From assembly GCA_022494885.1 (NCBI GenBank), contig JAGVSM010003431.1, positions 248,001-312,000 of the forward strand: a stretch of DNA of 64,000 nt, in the 5' to 3' direction. This DNA is from Micrasema longulum (taxonomy: Eukaryota; Arthropoda; Insecta; Trichoptera; Brachycentridae). Below the pieces are notes generated by a model. It had not been told where the DNA came from and searched no databases. It saw only the letters and a program-made list of their open reading frames with translations. The position numbers and the translations under genes are program-made. Shown here in pieces: positions 1-11,779 of this stretch (the first letter of the stretch is position 1; each line of letters starts with the position of its first letter).

Positions 1-1204
1 CCCTCGTCTTACCTTTCATTTTATGTAGGATTCTGGAGCGGAGCTTCCCAATAGAAAATTCCACTCCGCTGCGCGCCACAAGATGTGAACAAATCTCTCC
101 CCTGAAAGCGTTCCGATAGGATTTGAATTCTTGCAACTCTTCTCGCTGAAAATATACGTCATATGATAGCATTTGTGACTTTATTTTAAAAGTAAAAATA
201 TTCTCGCAATATTGCAACACTTTACACGAATAAACGCAAATCGATTTAATAAAAACGGTAAAAAATAGAGATGTGATTTTTTTAAATATAAATAACAAAA
301 CAACATAAATTCACGTATGAACCAAGGTACGAGAAGAATAATACTATGTGATTAATGAATTATCTTTTTGTTTCTTGATTTTTGAAACCAGCTGTGATAT
401 TTTTTTTGTATATGCAAGGTAAACCATTACTTCACACATACAATTGTTAATTTTTTAGTGTTTAAGCTTAGGAAAATACATTTTTTTTAATAAAAAAAGG
501 AATTTTTATTTTTCTTGCCATACGTTACGAGTATCATATTTTCCGTAAATAAATTATATAAAATAAATAAGGGTCGAGTTAAATTAAATTCTAGAAATCT
601 TAATTTAAGAAGTATATAAAGGTTTTTTAAAAATAAGATTATCTTTTTTTCAATATTTGACGATGCAAAGGAATAAATTTCATTAATTTTTAAAGCTTTC
701 ATCACAAAAACGATTTTGTTTTTAAACTTTATTTTTCTGTTACAAATCTGGCCATTTATTTTTTACACTACCTGGTCGTATGTTTTGCAGGTGGATTTAA
801 AAAAAAACAAAAATAGTGAGAATACAGAGTAAAGCATCAATAATCAATGTGTATATTACACGCACGTGATTCATGGCTAGGGTTTGTTTAAAAATTAAAA
901 TCCCTCGTCCATAAATTGCTCTTGGGCGAAAAATTGTTCCAATCAGTAAAATTAATTACATTCTGTCACCGGATTACAACAAATGCGCACTCCCGTTTTT
1001 GAGAGTTATCAATTTACCATACACTAGGGAGAAATTGATCCTTATGCCTGTCAATAAACATTGTGAAATATGCATGTATTTTATATTTAGGCCGAAATCA
1101 AATACACTGAGCCTACAATTAAAGAACAAAACAATACTAAATACTTTCAAAAGACGTTATAAAAATATAAACATCAACAACAACAAAAACAATAAATCAT
1201 CTGT
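1..1204. other. AT-rich stretch, no gene recognised
   Basis: The first ~130 bases are richer in G and C and hold a short inverted pair (GGAGCGGAG near 35, CACTCCGCTGC near 62). The rest is AT-rich with homopolymer runs. Open frames at 487-705 (-) and 999-1211 (+) are short, lysine/asparagine/isoleucine-rich and match no family I recognise, so they are taken as chance openings. Confidence 0.5.
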
Positions 1205-1400
1205 TGTATGAAGGTAGGGTGATTAGTTTTACGCCTTAGATGCTAGTCCAGGGACAGTGAGAAATTGCATGAAACTACCTGGAAACAAACTGAGGCCCTC
1301 AAGCATGGTAGGCAAATCAACCTCTACGCAAGGTGGCGGACTTTTCTCTACTCGTTTTCCTTTTGCGACTTCTACCTGAGAGTAGCCACCAAATAAAAAA
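1205..1400 (-). repeat. tRNA-derived SINE, family B (old copy)
   Basis: Read on the minus strand, this has a degenerate tRNA-like head (GTCCGCCACCTTGCGTAG, then GCCTACCATGCTTGAGG) followed by the shared SINE body (CTGTCCCTGGACTAGCATC, AAGGCGTAAAACTAATCA, CCTACCTTC). The same order occurs at 10833-11258, 20938-21195 and 58012-58390. It lacks the GAT tail and is strongly diverged. Confidence 0.6.
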
Positions 1401-2171
1401 ACGCTTGTCTGGTTCTATCTCTCAAACAAAGGTAACTGTTTTCTTCACTCACCCAGATACGAATAAAAAAAGAAGAGAAATAAAAAAAGCAACGAATATT
1501 TTTTTATTTCACAACGGAGGAAGTTTTATATAACTCTTCTCTAGTAAATTTAAAAAAAAAACACTTCTACCTTGATCAGTAAGTATTCAATAAACAGCTA
1601 TTATTTGTCAAAAATATTGATGCCATTAACTTATTGAAAATAGGAACACCGTTCGCTATAAGGGTAACAAAGGACGTTTACGTGTTTATTTATTTTTTTA
1701 TTCATATAAAATCACTTTATTTACGTAAAAAGTGCGAGTGCATTGCTAAGATAACTTATCTTTGGCCGCTAAAAACTGTCAAAATAGTACTATGGCCTTA
1801 TTTTATTACTAATTTGTTTCGTAAATTTATTTGTATCAGATAAGCGAAAATGAGAGGAAAATACGATTTGGATTGCGTCAGAGTGAGATGGATTTATGAG
1901 AAACAAATTATGACAGAATAAGAGCTTTGATAAATAAAAAGGTGCATATTTTGTCGAAAAAAATACGAATTTTCATCTAATCATGGAAGAACTGAGTTCA
2001 AATGTTTAATCTTAGATCATAGTTAATGACATTACCACAGGGCCGTTATCTGACTTGAATGGAAAAAAATATTCGTTTAAGAAATAACTTTAACTTAAAA
2101 CAATAATGATTAAGTTTTGTTCTATATCAAAACTTTTTTCACTTTGTGCTATGATATTTTACTCTTGAATA
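1401..2171. other. No recognised feature
   Basis: AT-rich noncoding sequence. The open frames at 1333-1533 and 1634-1843 (+) have no recognisable domain. Confidence 0.45.
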
Positions 2172-2519
2172 TTTATAAATTTGTATAAACCACTTTGGCT
2201 TTTGAGTTATAAGTCGACCGGTTTTGAGGTTACTTTTTCATCATCAGGATTTGAACTAACTTAGAATTACTCGTGTTACTACATATTTATATTAATATCC
2301 ATAGTAAATAATCCGTAAATTTCATTTCGAGTTCTCTTTTGAAATGTTCTCGTTTTAATCCATATTATCCACTTTCTCTCCCTTTTCATTCTTGAATATT
2401 TTAAAATATTTATGGCAACGTGAGTAATTCTAAGTTAGTTCAAGTCCTGATGTTAGGAAGTTACCTCGAAACCGGTCGACGCATAACTCTAAAGTTAAAG
2501 TGGTTATTACAAATTTATA
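2172..2519. repeat. Foldback repeat with hammerhead-like motif in both arms
   Basis: Two arms of about 100 bp face each other, 2172-2275 and 2415-2519, separated by an AT-rich spacer. Each arm, read outward, carries CCTGATGATG or CCTGATGTTAGG, then a short potential stem, then CGAAACCGGTCGAC (CAAAACCGGTCGAC in the left arm), then ATAACTC and AAAGTGGTT. The order CTGATGA, stem, GAAAC resembles the catalytic boxes of a hammerhead ribozyme. I see no coding sequence in the spacer. The assignment to a Penelope-like element is inference only. Confidence 0.6.
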
Positions 2520-3721
2520 AATAAATAAGTGTAATAAGTCAAAAATCATTTTACGTTATAGAGAAGATTATCGAATAATCAAAAGAGTATAACTGTGAAA
2601 GAAAATTTGAAAATACGGGTTTATAAATAAGTAGTCAAAAGGCTTAATTTTTACAAAGAAAAAAATGGATGACGCGTATTGAACTATAAATTAAGCAATA
2701 AAATCATAAAATGTTTTCTCAGTTATTTCAACGCCCAATAAACAGATAAAAATGTAAACTTGTACATCATAGTATAATGTTTTTTTTTCAAAAGTATTTT
2801 TTGCTAGTCTACTTGTTTGAAGAGATGATAAAATGCTAAAACATCAAGCGCTTTTATAGAATTCTATCCCGAATTCGCTCTTCTTGTATATAAATTCAAT
2901 ATCTCACCGTATTAAAATTTACCAATATTTTCTTCGCAAAATGAGGAATTTCATTTGAACGACAGTATCAATATTACAGCTACAAACAAGAAAAAAAAAA
3001 ATTTCACATGGCGATACCCATTTTTCATATTATATTACAAGATATGCAATATGAAATATTAAAATTAAATGACCGAAATCCCACTGAACGAAATATCATT
3101 TTACTTTTGACAGTCGAGTATCAAATACAAGATCTTACGCATAGTAGGTGAACACTAAACACGCCTTTTTAATTTCATTTTAGGCAGAAAATCCGATTTT
3201 GATAGAAATTTCAACGGAGGGATAATTATTTCAATATTGCACGATAGCAAATGCTCTAATAAGAAGACCACGAGACAGAGAAAGTAATATCTATTGCAGG
3301 TGAAGTGAGCCAACTGAAAAAATAGTCAAAGTTTTAATATTTTTTGTTTTGTACTTCAGTTTAATTTTTTTATGAAGTTTTTATATTTGAATTGTTTATC
3401 ACATACGAAAACATTGTTAGTTATCTGTACATTGTTACATTTAAATTAAAGATGTTTTGTTTTACACGGTAGAATTGGATCTGCACTATTTAGCCATTTT
3501 ACTGGGATAAAATTTATTATTATTATTACCCTTACAGAGCTTTTGCCTATTTTATATATTTTAAATTAACATAGATGTTCTGTACAAAATGATCCAGGAA
3601 AAAACAGGTTTTAGATTATACTGATTACAGAAATGTAAAATGTAAAATAAGTGATAGCGCTGTGCCGTCCGAAACAAAATTTTCTTCGGAAACCGAAACT
3701 TACATAAATATTTTATAGGTC
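2520..3721. other. No recognised feature
   Basis: AT-rich noncoding sequence without long open frames or repeats that I can relate to others in this window. Confidence 0.45.
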
Positions 3722-3925
3722 AACAATGTTTTGAGTATGTCCAAATGCTTGCAGACTGGCTGGATTTTCTCCCTAAGGAGTAGTTCAAATTAAAATTTGT
3801 TGCAACAGATAGGGAAAACATTTTTGAGAAGGGAATACGGGAGTCTAGGCATTTACAGGGCTTATGACCTGTCATTGGCTGGTTTAAGTGTCCACTTTAC
3901 ACGCTGCAGCTCTTTTACTAGGAAA
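3722..3925 (+). repeat. FB-family repeat, short copy
   Basis: Starts CAACAATGTTTTGAGTATGT and follows the FB unit through the GCAGACTGGCTGGATTT, TGACCTGTCATTGGCTGG and CCACTTTACAC landmarks. It then jumps to CAGCTCTTTTAC, which is inverted sequence from further along the unit. This is a copy with a very short returning arm. I could not find a flanking direct repeat. Confidence 0.75.
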
Positions 3926-3950
3926 TTAAGCTAATCTTTAAATATATATA

Positions 3951-4227
3951 TCTATATATGTATAATTTTTCTAAACGTGTGATATCACTGAACTCCTCCT
4001 AAGTAGCTGTTCCGATTATAATGTTTTTTTTTGTGTGTTGAAGTGGGTTTCTGGATGGTTTAAATTAACAATTGGACTTGGTAGGTGACGCTGCTATCTC
4101 AATGTCAAATGTCACTTAGCATAATGTTTATCGAAAATTCGAATTTTTCTGGATTTTGTGTTTGCTGAACCAGCTAATAGCAGCCAAGCCAACGTTCGGG
4201 CAGGACAACGTCTGTCGGGTCCGCTAG
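3951..4227 (+). mobile_element. Non-autonomous Helitron, short
   Basis: Begins TCTATATATGTATAATTTTT after an A and ends ACGTCTGTCGGGTCCGCTAG before a T. That matches the 5' TC, 3' CTRR and A^T insertion rules of Helitrons. The subterminal block GAACTCCTCC followed by GCTGTTCCGATT is typical of insect non-autonomous Helitrons. It is 277 bp long with no coding capacity. Its 3' end matches the copy at 19667-20469. Confidence 0.7.
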
Positions 4228-7084
4228 TTAACTATATATACTCGTATATCATTAAGTCGCCGTCGAGTTAAACAATCAATTCTAAAGGTCATAAATCACA
4301 TGTCACGTCACGAGCCATAAGATGCACCTGAGTACAGCCAAACGTAATCCGACTCATCCCGATCACAGTTTTTGGCTTAGCCAAAGTTTCGGCCGATTTT
4401 TGCCCAAAACCGAAACCGCGCCCTAAACTCGTTTTATTAGATAAAACTGAAAGAAACCGAAATTTCGGTCTGTCACTAATAATTAATGGGTTTACTTTAA
4501 CTTTAAAATGCCATTTAGTTCACTTCACATGTAATAGGCTCAAATTATGTAGTTAATATAGTTGAAAAGCAAAATATTGGTGACAGGAATTGAATTAATA
4601 AAGCTAAGAACATTAACAAAAACACTATGATAAATAATAAATGTCCATTATGATTAAACGAATAAACATTAGCATACCAAATCTCGGTTCTATAAACAAC
4701 TAAAATAATCCATATTTTGGTAAAACTAATAGGATATTTTAAGATAGAAGTAACATTAAAAATATAAAATAATGAAAAAATGCAAACCGACCCTATTATG
4801 CATAATACTTTGTACTGAAAAGTAGTTAAGAGTGCAATGCTGTTAATTAACTTGTATTTAAAGCAGATGTTTGTTTGGTCAAGTCCTTTTGATCTTAGTC
4901 GTGATGCTCATTTTTTTCTTCTTGAATGTATCTATTTTTAAATTGTTTTTAAGTCTTTGTGGCGTGCATATTAAAAAATAAAATAAAATAAAGGTAAAAT
5001 GAACTTTTACCGCGTTATAAATTAGGGTAGGACAAATTTTTCATACTGAAGAATTTTCAGAATTTTCTGTGTAATTAAATTATGTATATAACCCACCCTT
5101 TCTGAGTTAATTAAACAACAAATCTTATGACTCAAAGACGTTTGAGTGAGTACAACGCTTAACGTCTCTACCCTTTTTGAGCCTAACAAAAGGGTCTACC
5201 TCCCAATATCTCATTACACGAAGAAGGAACCTTCCTTACATTTTGTCTTTGTAAAGACGGTAATGTAAGATGATTCATGACCCGAATTTTAAAAGAGCAT
5301 TACAAACCCACGTAGTAAAACTCAATGGAGATCATTAAATATACATTTATTGCTTTGAAAATAATAAGATATTGATTTGAGGTGAATTTAAAGATACTTA
5401 AATGGGGAATTATATACAATTGAATTGATTTATAGTCCTCACCTTTTTATTAGGCAATAAATTATTCGTAGGAAAAACTAAATGATTTTAATTGTTTTAA
5501 ACAAACTATCATTAAGCTCAATAACTTGATTTGTTTTTTAATCTTGAAGATTTTTATGTGATGTGACTTTTTGCACAAACAAACTTAATATTATCATTAG
5601 ATGCAAAACTGATTTTTGATTAGTAAAATAACGGAATAACTAGCCAGCGGAAAGCCAGTTTTTTTGATTTTTTTTTTAAAATGCTCAGCTGTTTACTTCA
5701 CAAATACAATAAATCATTAAAAACTTAAAACTCCCCTTTCAATTGTATAATTTTAGAAATTGAAGCTGCTATTTAAAATTTAGGATCGAAACCAAGATTC
5801 GGATAGGTAGTATAATTTTTCCTTTTATTATTAGAGAAAGGAAATCTGTAATTTGTTCTGAAAGATTTTTAGGTTTAGTGAAAAAACTGAATTAAGTTTT
5901 ATAAGAACCAAAAATATAACATAAAGAGATAATAATCGCAATATTTCTGGGTAATGCATAATACCTTGTTTTATATGTACACCCTTATGTATTATTATTT
6001 TTAAAAGACGGAATACATATAATTAGTTTGAGACTCCCGAAACATTATTTACAAACAATCGTAATTTATATATGTATTGGTTCAACATGGTACTACTGAC
6101 ATTACAACAATAACCAATGAACCAAAAATGAATGTTTATTCACATTTAAAATTCTATTTTTATTTATACTTACGTATACAACATATATAATCTGCCTACG
6201 TGGACATCATAATATGTATGTGAGATTTTTAAATTCAACATGTATCTTAAATTTGATTACTTTTAAACTATGTTACACAATTTGTAAGAGTTGACTACGG
6301 CCATCAATAAATAAATGAATGTTGCAAGTAGGTTTATTACTTCACAACGCATGCAAATTGTTTTTCCTTCGTTTATAATAAGAAATTGATTAAATGTTTG
6401 ATTAATTAATAATTTTGGTAGTACGTAATAAAAACTCACCCTCGTTAAGAATGAAACAAGTATTGAAAATTCATTCTCTACTCAAAATGTTGCAGCAATA
6501 AATGTGCAGCGGTGAAATGAGTTGCGTTCTCTCCCAAACACAAACACAATACACCCTGTCAATAGGTTTACCGTTAAATGTTTTGCACATGTTCAGTCAA
6601 ACAATGCGACGAACAAACACACAATCAAGTACAGAAACAATAGTTAATTATTGATAAATAATTTACCAATAGCTGCCAATTCGCTACGAGTATTCAACCA
6701 GTTGAAAGTGAATATTGCAACATCCACAATCAAATAAAACGATATTGCTTGGAAACGTTGGCGATGCGGTGGTTTGAATTACATAGTATTGTAGTAAAGT
6801 TTTTATTAGTGGACAAAAATAGATGTTTAGATTTTTGTATTAAGTAACCCAAATAAGTCTTTCCTATAGACTGACGATATTGATTTAACGATTTAAACAT
6901 AACATAATATACACAAATGTTTAATCGGAAACATCATAAATAATGATAGGAATAATCGAAATATTTAGATAATCGAAATACAAGCATTCGAGACTTGCAA
7001 ATAATCGAATGAAAAAATAGTTTAAATTGTTTGTATTTGTTTACCCAAATAAACAAATACATGTGTAATAACAAAGTACTTCAA
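4228..7084. other. Long AT-rich stretch, no gene recognised
   Basis: A segment at about 4340-4480 has repeated CCGAAAC/GTTTCGG words and small palindromes (TTGGCTTAGCCAA, ACCGAAATTTCGGT). The same CCGAAAC words occur at 3668-3700. No open frame of note and no recognisable mobile element ends were found in the rest. Confidence 0.4.
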
Positions 7085-7280
7085 AAATAATAATGAGGAA
7101 GTTCAGCCCTAAGGGAAATTGGGTATAGAACATGTTTTATTACGCACGGTAAAAATTAGAGCAATGAATTGTAAATTTCTTGAAAATGTATGAAAGAAAT
7201 CATTTTAATAAAAACAAACGAATTAGAATGACGTCACTAGTTCACCGACATCAACCAATAATATAACGTTGTGATCGTTA
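7085..7280. repeat. Dispersed repeat related to 21290-21560
   Basis: Shares, in the same order, GGGAAATTGGGTATAG/AGGAAATTGGATACAA, TTACGCACGGTAAAAA/TTACGCGCGGTAAAAA, TTTTAATAAAAAC and GAATGACGTCA.TAGTTC with 21290-21560. A weaker trace (AACAAATTAGAATTACGT) is at 35560. No terminal structure is visible and the class is unknown. Confidence 0.5.
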
Positions 7281-7282
7281 TA

Positions 7283-7815
7283 TGTCGGCCTTGTGGAGTA
7301 ATGGTCAGCGCGTTTGCCTACCATGCAAGAGGTCTCGGGTTCGATTCCCGACATGCTTGATTTGAAATATTTATTTGTGTGTGTATGTACATGTGTATAT
7401 ATGTGTATATATATATATTTATATATATATGTGTATGTCTGTATATATATGAATCAAAATGTGAATCCGAATAAGTTTATATTTTGTTTGTCTGTGCTCT
7501 ATATTAATTTGTTAACTATTATAATATATTAAAATATAATTGCCTAGCTTGGAACGGGGTGTGTACCCTTGTTAGCTGGGCAAAGTGAACATGGAATTGT
7601 ATTTTGATAAAAAGTGTGAATAAATAAATAAATAAATAAAAGGGTGTTTTCACACTAAAATATTTCATAGTTCCTGGACTGGTATCTGAAGCGTAAGACT
7701 GATCATCTTACCTTCGCGTAACACAAATTGATCAAAATACGCTGCAATTGGTTTACCAATGCAGTGACCTATGCACCATAAGGTGCGGAAAGGGTATGAT
7801 GATGATAATGATAGT
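7283..7815 (+). repeat. tRNA-derived SINE, family A, split by an insertion
   Basis: The head at 7283-7372 has an A-box-like GTGGAGTAATGGTCAGCG and a B-box GGGTTCGATTCCC in tRNA spacing. The body resumes at 7644 with AGGGTGTTTTCACAC, CCTGGACTGGTATCTGAAGC and GCGGAAAGGGTATGATGATG. The intact copy at 35104-35385 runs across the break without interruption, which shows that 7377-7643 was inserted later. Confidence 0.85.
7377..7643 (+). mobile_element. LINE 3' end inserted into a SINE
   Basis: The inserted piece starts in a TG/TA microsatellite, contains a short 3' UTR-like segment (GCCTAGCTTGGAACGGGG, GTTAGCTGGGCAAAGTG) and ends in repeated AATA units. That is the usual end of a 5'-truncated jockey/CR1-type LINE. 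It holds no reverse transcriptase sequence. The tail is similar in kind to 28410-28545 and 49480-49665. Confidence 0.55.
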
Positions 7816-8112
7816 TATCCTATTTCCGGGAAATAAACTAACAGACGTGAACTTAAAATGTCACACGAAGAGTAATTTCAAAATAAAATTAAAATCATAG
7901 CGCTGATAATACGACACATAAAAATGTTAAAAGTTTTGAATGTTTACCTACATCTTAATCAGCTCAGGTTAGTCCCTATAGTTAATTAGTTATATTATAA
8001 ACATGAACCCATAGCAACAATTTATTTAACATTGCATACCTGAATTTTATTACACTTGAATACTATTTTACACTTCCGAAAAATCATTAATATTAATTAC
8101 CATTGCTTTTGA

Positions 8113-8378
8113 AATGTCTTATTCGAATTCATATCTCGATTGTCTCAAGATGTCAAGTCCGAAATCATATTTCGATTGCCTCGAAATGTCAAGTCCAAAA
8201 TCACATCTTGAATTGTCAAGTCCGAATTCATATCTCGATTGTCTCGAAATGTCAAGTCCGAAATCATATTTCGACTGTCTCGAAATGTCAAGTCCGGAAT
8301 CATATTTCGATTGTCTCGAAATCTCAAATCCGAAATCATATCTCGATTGTCTCGGAAAACCATTTCGAATAAATTCAC
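8113..8378. repeat. 36-bp minisatellite, about seven units
   Basis: The unit contains CTCGATTGTCTCGAAATG and TCAAGTCCGAAATCATATTT. One unit around 8205 is shortened. Because the period is 12 codons, several frames stay open on both strands (8103-8372 and 8114-8431 on +, 8145-8378 on -). These look like repetitive proteins but are consequences of the repeat. The following sequence to about 8500 keeps CTCGATTATT words. Confidence 0.9.
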
Positions 8379-8566
8379 TCGAGATATCTCGATTATTTTT
8401 CAGATTAGTAGATACAAGTGAACTCGATTGATTATAAGCATTTCGAAATGTCTCGATCTTTTTAATAATCGAATACTTCGATTATTTTAACTCGATTATT
8501 CCACCATTAATCATAAATATACACAAAACGTGTCAATACTTGATTTCAATACCGAGATTACATTGA

Positions 8567-9647
8567 TACGAGGGTAGTCTTTTAAGTTTTGCACATAGAG
8601 CAGGAATAAAACATTAAATATAATTTAATTGTTTTTCGAAGTATTCTTAACGATGATAAATACATTTTTGCATGCGCTCGAACCAACTCTGGAAGCAGTT
8701 ACCCATTCGTTTGAAGGTACAGTTGAAATTTCGTTTTGTAGGCGTCGACTGCTTCTTCTGGCGACTAGAACCTTTGACTACGTAGTCCGATCTTGTTACA
8801 GAATACAAATGGTTGTATATCAATCGGCAGTAACAGTTCTTTGATCTTGCAGAAGAATTGTTGCTACATGACCTGCTTTTGAGACAAATATCGCGTCCAT
8901 CTTTTTGGACACACTTTGAAAACGGATGACTTTTGTCAGCGTTTCTTCACCTTGGAACACCCAAACAGACGATTGGCGTTTATGTTCTGGTTTATATGAG
9001 TAAATCCACGACTGATTACCACTGAAGATGCCGTACACATTTTTAGATTTTCCAGCGTTGAAGCGGTCTAGAGTTTTTTAACCATTTCACCCTAGCTTCT
9101 TTCTGTTTTTTAGTCAACAGACGCGGTATCCAACGAACTATTTTTTTTAGACACTTCATGCAACTTTTTTTAAATGAAGTCTTTGAAATCCCAAATGATG
9201 CCTCGACCTCGCGATTTATCACATGCCGATCTTCCTTGATAATCTTGCGCACAGCATCGAAGGTTTCTTGGGTTATCGTCGTTTTTAATGCTCTTGTCCT
9301 TGAACCGTCGCTAAGACTCAGGCGTTTACGTCTGAATTCGCCATACGAATGTAAAATTATCCAATGATATGGTGCTTTATTGACCAAGACAGAAACTAGC
9401 TCGGCGAGGTATTCTTGTTGAGATAATTGTCTTTAAAAGTTGCAAAAAACTTTTTCGCGGAACAGTTCTCGGATTAATTCCATTGTTCGAATAACTTGTG
9501 AACTTTGACCATTTATTGTAGTTACAATACTGCACTGAAACTTTGGATTTAGGTTAACTAAAGATGAAGGTTTCTTTTTAATAGTGACATTTGATTTGTG
9601 GCGCCCTCTATGTCCCTGTATGCAAAACTTAGAAGACAACCGTCGTA
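8567..9647 (-). mobile_element. Degenerate mariner element
   Basis: The ends are inverted repeats, TACGAGGGTAGTCTTTTAAG on the left and TACGACGGTTGTCTTCTAAG reading in from the right. Both start at a TA, the mariner target. About 1.08 kb separates them, short of the roughly 1.3 kb of intact mariners, so internal deletion is likely. The transposase remnant runs on the minus strand. Confidence 0.9.
8640..9483 (-). pseudogene. mariner transposase pseudogene
   Basis: The frame begins at a Met at 9483 (MELIRELFREKVFCNF), the usual mariner N-terminus with its first helix-turn-helix. A frame change leads to 9387-9043, with the second DNA-binding region (IIKEDRHVINREVEASFGIS) and the linker (RWIPRLLTKKQKEARVKW). 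A further frame change leads to 9038-8820, the start of the catalytic domain (SGNQSWIYSYKPEHKRQSSV, GHVATILLQDQRTVTAD). The first catalytic Asp of the family GDESW motif reads as Asn. The HDNA segment and the downstream PYSPDL-type segment are absent. A C-terminal trace related to SWFERMQKC lies near 8680. The gene has at least two frame shifts, stops and a deletion and cannot be active. Confidence 0.9.
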
Positions 9648-9832
9648 TCAATTTTTTGTTAGTTAGTTTGTACGGATCTTCAGAAAAACAGTTAGTATTT
9701 TTTTTACCCTAAACTACGTTTTATTTGTCGAACCGTAGAATATTCCCACGTATACATTGATAAAAATTATCGTACGGTTGTTAGACTAAAAGAAAAGGAT
9801 TCTTATCTAGCATAAAATTTATCTCTCTATTA

Positions 9833-10208
9833 AGGCGAATCTACACGCTAGCCAATACGTCAGCCAGTACGATGGTGCGCGTATTGGCGATTAAATCGCT
9901 GAACTGCCTACACTCGCGAGTCATGGGCAGACGGGCCAATCTGCGGATGTCAAAAGTGCTCAAAAATCACGTGCGTCCTCTCCGGTACTCGTAGCGCATC
10001 AAAAGTTGAGCCAACGAGTGGACGCGCTCACCATCGTTCCCCCAGCGTCCTGTGATCTGTGTTGAAAAACCGACAATATTTGGGTCGCGCGCCAGCGCAT
10101 GTGTCAGCGCGAATGCCAGTTCTGCCAGCCACAAATATCCCACTCTGCCAATACGTATTTGCCAGCGTACTGGCGAGCGTATGGGCCAGCGCGTAGGTAG
10201 ATCCGCCT
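9833..10208. mobile_element. PIF/Harbinger-like MITE
   Basis: The ends are inverted (AGGCGAATCTACACGC on the left, AGGCGGATCTACCTACGC reading in from the right) and flanked by TTA at 9830-9832 and 10209-10211. A 3-bp TTA duplication is the signature of PIF/Harbinger elements. The 376-bp body is unusually GC-rich and full of CCAGCG/GCCAAT words. The open frames across it (9967-10257 -, 10052-10234 +) look like products of this repetitive composition, not genes. Confidence 0.7.
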
Positions 10209-10832
10209 TTAGGTACTCGTTTAAGAAAAGGTAAATTTGAATTTTATATAACCACACTCACTCAACGCATCATCATCGCATAAATCATACCTATACATAC
10301 TCGTACATATCTCATGCAAATGCGAATTCGGGTCGAGGGGTTTATACAACCCGTCACAAATAAATACATGCAGAACGTGTACTGCCTGCTCCGCTTGTAT
10401 AAAAGGAGAAACGGCAGATGAAAAGATACAACTTCTGTGTACAAAAGATATTACCTAACTTTATTATTAGTCTTGCGAAAAGCTTATTAGAGAACACTAG
10501 GAAAATTTCACGCGAGACTCGCGGTGGAAGATATGTTTTAAAGTACTCCTAATACGTTTCACTGTTTAATTAAACCGTTATTTTAAACTGAATAAATACT
10601 CCCGATGAAAGTAATTTGTTCTTAGTGTTTATGCGTGTCGTGAATATGAATTTATACTCTTTAAGGTAATAAATTACTTAAATTACACGTGGAATGTTAT
10701 TGTAAATACGAAATTTAATTTACACTTTCCTTAATTCTTCATTTCTTTCACGCTTTTGCTTAATGCCTAATGATCGTAATCGCACATCACATCTCATTAG
10801 TTATTTATCTATCAAAAAGTTGTCATTATCTG
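10209..10832. other. No recognised feature
   Basis: AT-rich noncoding sequence. The open frame at 10262-10444 (-) has no recognisable domain. Confidence 0.45.
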
Positions 10833-11258
10833 TGTCCAGGCGGAAGATAAATACAGATCAAAGAAGAATAACAAAAAACTTTCGCTAACTCTTCCGTAAA
10901 GTTGGCTACACGTCGCTTAGGAACTTTTTGCTTTCAACAGAACCAGAATCCTGGACGAGTGTTTTTGACTCGATGGGTACTACCTGAAAATGGGAATCTA
11001 GTGTGGAAAAGTCCGACCCGCAGTAAAGTGGTTGTTGTTTTCGCCTACTAAGCTTGAGGAGGTCCTGGGTTCAATTCCTGGGAAGGTCGAAATGAAATAT
11101 TTGTTTATAAGATGTTTTTAAACTGCAATATTTTACGGTCTCTGTACTGGTTCCGAAGCGTAAGATTGATTGATACACTGTATGTTCTTTACCAATGCAG
11201 TACTCTATGCGCAATTAGGCGTGGTTTGGTTTGATGATGATGATGATGACAGTATAAC
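10833..11258 (+). repeat. tRNA-derived SINE, family B, long copy
   Basis: A leader (GTGTCCAGGCGGAAGATAAA ... AATCCTGGACGAGTGTTTTT, GACTCGATGGGTACTACC) precedes a tRNA-like head with B-box GGGTTCAATTCCTGGG. A body follows (CTCTGTACTGGTTCCGAAGC, GTAAGATTGATTGATACACT), ending in GAT repeats at 11240-11256. The leader upstream of the tRNA-like part also occurs at 45340 and 58012, so it belongs to the family. Confidence 0.8.
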
Positions 11259-11779
11259 CCGCACTGTGGGTATTATTTGGCTTCCACCAGTTTAGCGGTC
11301 AATTTTTTATTTGTTTTCTTCCTTGTAATTACCAACTTTTTTTTGTATAAGTGTTAGTTTAGGGCTTTTAATCGACGCGATGAACATCGTGATTAACATC
11401 TGTGATTGAGGAGCAGGTATCATTCATAATAACGGCTCTAACGTGATAGGGATATTTCGTTTTACTGTCAAGAGTCTAACGTCTTTCCCGATATGTTTGT
11501 ATTTGTAAAATCATATTTTGTTTTACTCGTAATAATTACCGACTAAGTTTAAATGAATATACATTTTCATCCATTATTATGTTGGTGAGAAAAAAAAAAT
11601 GACTTGTTAAATCAATATAAATAATTTTAAAAAAATCAAATAGCAATTTAATTATTGTTTCATGGTGTTGAATGCTAATAAGCATGCAAAGCACATTGCA
11701 TTAAAGCCAAAAGAAAAAACTATTATGTCTGTGTTACCTAAATTGTAAGTTTTCATGGGTGTATCGTGCTTTACTTCCC
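11259..11779. other. No recognised feature
   Basis: AT-rich noncoding sequence with no ORF or repeat that I can assign. Confidence 0.4.

Noticed and set aside
8103..8431. Repetitive 60-105-codon frames on both strands
   Set aside because: They are the 36-bp minisatellite read in several frames; there is no start context or independent support.
8567..9647. Active mariner
   Set aside because: Frame shifts, loss of the first catalytic Asp and deletion of the HDNA region rule out activity.
9967..10257. 96-codon minus frame
   Set aside because: Lies inside the GC-rich MITE at 9833-10208 and extends past its end; repetitive composition explains the opening.
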